From IMG/VR virus record IMGVR_UViG_3300047478_000074, positions 1 to 25,299 of that record: a DNA stretch of 25,299 nucleotides. The stretch is one strand, 5' to 3'. Shown here one piece after another: positions 22,724 to 25,299 of the stretch. Numbering within the stretch: position 1 is the stretch's first letter; each line of letters opens with the position of its first letter. The translations under genes were made by a program, and so were the position numbers. The stretch is from a virus. Below the pieces are notes generated by a model. It saw only the letters and a list, made by a program, of their open reading frames with translations, made no database searches and had not been told where the DNA came from.

Positions 22724-24105
22724 ATAGTTCTCCTGATCGGAAGTGCATGAGTTCGCCTCCGAGTCATGGAGAGCGTAGAATCGAAGAATGTGTAAGCCAG
22801 TGCATCAGCTTTGTCTGGACTGTGTATCTTCTTGCCTGTAGCATCTACGAGCTTTCTCTTAGAAGTTAGCTGCTCGGCCATCTTCCCTGAGTAGCCCCAT
22901 GTCATTGTCCCTAGCTCAAACTTAAGATCATTATTATTCGGGATGGAGCCTTGTTGCAGCCACTCTCTCATCTCACCCCATAGTTGAGTCCTTACATTAG
23001 CATATTGTCTCGGTGAGGAACTAGGTAGAGATGACCTGATGTCTACTACTGGAAGCCTAAGCTCCCTGGCTCGATCTCCTACAGGACCACCTACACCATC
23101 GGCATCTATGTAGATCTGAGAAGCTCCGGAGGCCATATAGACATCTTTGAGCTTCGCTACTACAACCATCGTGTCGTCCGTCTTGATCTCATATAGGTCA
23201 AGCACCTTGTAGCCTTGACGAACTATGATAATCGAAGAGTCACCTGTTAGACTCCGGGCGACATCCACTCCGATTACTATCGGATATCGTTCGTATAGTT
23301 CCCTTGGGACTACTCTTTGAGCCGCATCCTCTACAAGAGACATGGGGATGTACATAGATCCATCAGATCTGGGGAATTCCCCCATGATCATCACCCGCCA
23401 TTCATCTGAATCTTCCCCGTATAACTCTCGGATTTCCTCTATGAATTCCGGGGTAGTCTGTTTGGATCTAAAAGCATCAAAGGTGAGCAAGTCCCAGCCT
23501 TTAGGTTTCTTTGTGAATAGCCCCGTGTAGAACGGTTCAGAACCCCTTTCGGGATTACTAACGGCAATTACATACCCACCGCCATGAGCCGTCCCTAATG
23601 ATCCCAGTGCGTTAGCATATGTATCATCAGGAATACCAGATGCCTCATCCATAAGAAATACTTGAGTATGTGAATGGACACCCGACTGCCGCTCCCTCTT
23701 GGTACTCTTAGCGGAGATGCATACACACATGTTTGTTGGATCATCTTTAAGCTCTACCTTGTCGTACTTCACTATGATCAGTTCAGCTAGTTCGGGAATC
23801 ATCCTCTTGTGGTGTAGTTGTACCTCACGCATGAAGATGTCTATCATCTGGTCATAGGAGGGACTTAATGTCCGTATGTTTACATCAGGATGACATAGAA
23901 GAAACCAGAGAGTTAGTCCAGCAATCAAGAAGGTCTTACCAGTTCCCTTGGAACTCTTGATGCATATACGGCATCCAGGACGAACTAGCTTAATGAATTC
24001 TAACTGCTGCTCATCTAGCTCTACCTTCAGTATATCTTCAAAGAACTCCCGAGGTCTGGAATGATAATATATCTGTAAGTCTATGAGATCCTGCTTCTTA
24101 ATCAT
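22714..24105 (-). CDS. terL: Terminase large subunit (packaging ATPase-nuclease)
   Basis: The protein has 463 residues; the ATG overlaps the small subunit's stop (ATGA), with GAGGA ahead. Walker A is SSKGTGKT at residues 51-58. Walker B is VFLMDEASG with Asp153 and Glu154. The RNase H-like nuclease has the first Asp in IGVDVAR (Asp281), acidic residues in YIDADGVGG (Asp334, Asp336), and a last Asp in HSPDKADALAY (Asp431 or Asp434). The protein translocates DNA through the portal and cuts concatemers. The length is normal for the family. The whole fold is complete, with no frameshift or missing key residue. Confidence 0.93.
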   Translation of the reverse strand: MIKKQDLIDLQIYYHSRPREFFEDILKVELDEQQLEFIKLVRPGCRICIKSSKGTGKTFLIAGLTLWFLLCHPDVNIRTLSPSYDQMIDIFMREVQLHHKRMIPELAELIIVKYDKVELKDDPTNMCVCISAKSTKRERQSGVHSHTQVFLMDEASGIPDDTYANALGSLGTAHGGGYVIAVSNPERGSEPFYTGLFTKKPKGWDLLTFDAFRSKQTTPEFIEEIRELYGEDSDEWRVMIMGEFPRSDGSMYIPMSLVEDAAQRVVPRELYERYPIVIGVDVARSLTGDSSIIIVRQGYKVLDLYEIKTDDTMVVVAKLKDVYMASGASQIYIDADGVGGPVGDRARELRLPVVDIRSSLPSSSPRQYANVRTQLWGEMREWLQQGSIPNNNDLKFELGTMTWGYSGKMAEQLTSKRKLVDATGKKIHSPDKADALAYTFFDSTLSMTRRRTHALPIRRTIWA

Positions 24106-24851
24106 TCAGAGTCCTCTATGGTGTAAGAGCCAGAAGTAATGCCCTTAGCCTCTCTCTTTGCTTTCTCCAAGATTATTGAGAGGCCGCTTCTAGCATCAGT
24201 CTCTTCGACTTCTACTCTGTCGGTAAATGCTCCTATGGTTCTCCCAAGCATCTCTATGCTCTTAAGGAGGTTAGTACGTTGCTTTGGGTCCTGCACTACG
24301 AGTTCCTTGAGTTCCTCTACCTGATTCACAAGCTCCATTTGTATCTGAGCCTTCTCTACCCGATATTCCTTGACTCTCCTGTCCTGTTCCTCTTGGATGA
24401 ACTTCTTGATCGGGGGCATATCCCTGATGAACTGCCCTCGGATTCTCATTACGTAGTCTTTGGTATTCTTGTTGAGATTCTGAGCGATACCTATATCAAG
24501 TCCAGACTGGATCAGGGAGAACTTATTGTCTCCAGTCTGAGCGTAGTAGTATGCGTATGCTTCCGCTTTGTCTTCCAGAAGATCCAAGAAGGCAGTCGTT
24601 ATGAACTTGGTAGGGGCCTTACCCATCCGTAGCCTAAGCTCAGAGCTACAGGGATTACCAATGAGTAACCGGGTCTCCTTAATGGCTGTCATGTTGTATA
24701 GCTGGTGGTTAACGAGCTTAGAGATCTCACTGGTGTCTCTAGAGACACTTGCTGCTATGGTAGCTACAGGGATACCTAGCGCATACTGGTCGAGTATCTG
24801 GAACTTCTGAGAGTCTGTTAGTGGTTCCCTACGGATTATCTTGGTAGTCAT
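24102..24851 (-). CDS. terS: Terminase small subunit-like, N-terminal helix-turn-helix
   Basis: The protein has 249 residues from ATG 24851 (MTTKII). A TTG at 24887 would add 12 residues; neither has a good Shine-Dalgarno. The first 50 residues read as a helix-turn-helix: KFQILDQYALGIPVATIAASVS then RDTSEISKLVN. The centre is helical, and the C-terminal half is a long coiled coil (about 150-215), suiting an oligomeric ring. It sits directly ahead of the large terminase with a 4-base overlap. It should recognise the viral packaging site. One perfect palindrome copy (24735-24746) lies in the HTH-coding part; in some phages pac sites lie within the small terminase gene. Confidence 0.8.
   Translation of the reverse strand: MTTKIIRREPLTDSQKFQILDQYALGIPVATIAASVSRDTSEISKLVNHQLYNMTAIKETRLLIGNPCSSELRLRMGKAPTKFITTAFLDLLEDKAEAYAYYYAQTGDNKFSLIQSGLDIGIAQNLNKNTKDYVMRIRGQFIRDMPPIKKFIQEEQDRRVKEYRVEKAQIQMELVNQVEELKELVVQDPKQRTNLLKSIEMLGRTIGAFTDRVEVEETDARSGLSIILEKAKREAKGITSGSYTIEDSE
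24735..24746. promoter_or_regulatory. Dispersed palindrome, perfect copy 6, in terS
   Basis: An exact copy (14 bases as TGTCTCTAGAGACA) inside the HTH-coding part of the small terminase gene, read as Val-Ser-Arg-Asp-Thr. Confidence 0.8.
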
Positions 24852-24980
24852 ATGGGTATACAGAGGAAATCTCTTATTAAGATGCAAAAGAAAGATAAAG
24901 AATAGATATCTGTATTCCTCTGTTAGCTATCAGATAACATTCTATCAGGTATACTATAAGAATCCTTTAATAGGGTCTAC

Positions 24981-25008
24981 TTGACACTTTCAAAGCTACC
25001 TTTAGGAT
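24981..25008 (+). promoter_or_regulatory. Weak sigma-70-like promoter, rightward
   Basis: TTGACA is followed by a 16-base spacer and TAGGAT (four of six bases of the -10 consensus). It points to the right, away from the late operon, toward a possible early region beyond the window. The match is weak and may be chance. Confidence 0.3.
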
Positions 25009-25180
25009 TTTAAAGAAAACTAGTGAAATCCTATAAACTCCGAACGGATTTCCCCCCGGTGTTTTTAGGACCCCTCCTGTACTCCTATAGGCTCTATAGC
25101 ATCTCAAGGGGAATTCGTCAAGTAATCCGAGGAATTCTTTGGTATTCCGGGTGAAATTGGGGGTGGTCTTGACGGGTCTT

Positions 25181-25202
25181 AGTGCAACCTTTTTGTTGCA
25201 CT
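25181..25202. other. Strong hairpin AGTGCAAC / GTTGCACT with six-base loop
   Basis: This is a perfect 8-bp inverted repeat with loop CTTTTT. No T-run follows on either strand, so it is not a typical intrinsic terminator. TTGACG stands 9-14 bases to its left, so the palindrome could be an operator. A structural DNA signal is the alternative. Confidence 0.55.
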
Positions 25203-25260
25203 TGAATTCTACGGAAAAGCTCTAGAAGCCGCGTGGGGGCTACCTCCTCGTACCAGTGTG

Positions 25261-25284
25261 CTCCCCGCCAGCAGCACGGGGGAG
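25261..25284. other. GC-rich hairpin at the right edge
   Basis: CTCCCC (25261-25266) can pair with GGGGAG (25279-25284). The following GGGGGCGGG run is markedly more GC-rich than the rest of the window. Its meaning cannot be judged at the edge. Confidence 0.35.
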
Positions 25285-25299
25285 GGGGCGGGAAGAGAC

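Larger units (their letters stand above)
24888..25299. other. Non-coding region upstream of the late operon
   Basis: No convincing gene or RNA gene is seen on either strand. The left half is A/T rich and contains two CTATCAG copies 15 bases apart (about 24928-24949) and a weak plus-strand promoter-like pair at 24981-25008. The right half has three GAATTC sites (25111, 25132, 25204), a strong hairpin (25181-25202) and a GC-rich edge from about 25220 with long G runs. I found no clear minus-strand promoter for the operon. The phage may use its own polymerase, or the promoter may differ from sigma-70. Confidence 0.6.

Noticed and set aside
1736-24746. Val-Ser-Arg-Asp as a shared protein motif of several virion proteins
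   Set aside because: The same bases are read as Ser-Leu-Glu at 4255, 6925 and 16598, and one copy is non-coding, so the DNA sequence is what recurs.
24940-24960. TATAGT on the minus strand as the -10 box of the late operon promoter
   Set aside because: No acceptable -35 box lies 15-19 bases upstream of it on that strand.

Overview
The window is one arm of a tailed bacteriophage genome. Every convincing gene lies on the minus strand, in the order of a virion-assembly and lysis module read from right to left: small terminase, large terminase, portal, scaffold, major capsid protein, head-tail adaptor, nozzle, tailspike, a set of coiled-coil and membrane-seeking ejection proteins, a giant 1995-residue virion protein, a muralytic enzyme, a DUF1353 protein and a holin-like protein. 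No tape-measure, sheath or baseplate genes are visible, and the adaptor/nozzle/ejection-protein set points to a short-tailed (podovirus-type) virion. The host cannot be read from the window. Clear Shine-Dalgarno sites in front of most genes say only that it is bacterial.

Layout. 24888-25299 is non-coding, with a strong hairpin and a GC-rich right edge. 22714-24851 is the terminase pair. 20465-22723 is the portal. 20069-20468 holds two small genes, one of them a DUF2829/Tad2-type anti-Thoeris protein inside the structural operon. 18104-20040 is scaffold and coat. 17980-18103 is the only sizeable gap inside the operon and is highly structured. 15184-17979 is a 14-residue basic peptide, a small hypothetical protein, the adaptor and the nozzle. 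12800-15184 is a tailspike with a coiled, repeat-rich stalk and a beta-helix body. 7990-12796 is the ejection-protein block, including a GNAT-like protein. 1989-7976 is the giant ejection protein with a zinc-peptidase motif. 414-2014 is lysis and small genes. 1-414 is the start of a secreted protein that runs off the left edge.

Genes are packed with no room for internal promoters. Most junctions overlap as TAATG, ATGA, GTGA or ATGxxTAA, so translation is probably coupled along one long transcript.

The most striking signal is a 12-bp palindrome, GTCTCTAGAGAC, found in six perfect and four near-perfect copies across the window. It occurs in two different reading frames within genes and once in the only structured intergenic gap, where it abuts a 14-bp inverted repeat and a ribosome-binding site. 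It therefore looks selected as DNA rather than as protein. It may be a dispersed operator or 'stoperator' set, or another phage-specific DNA signal.
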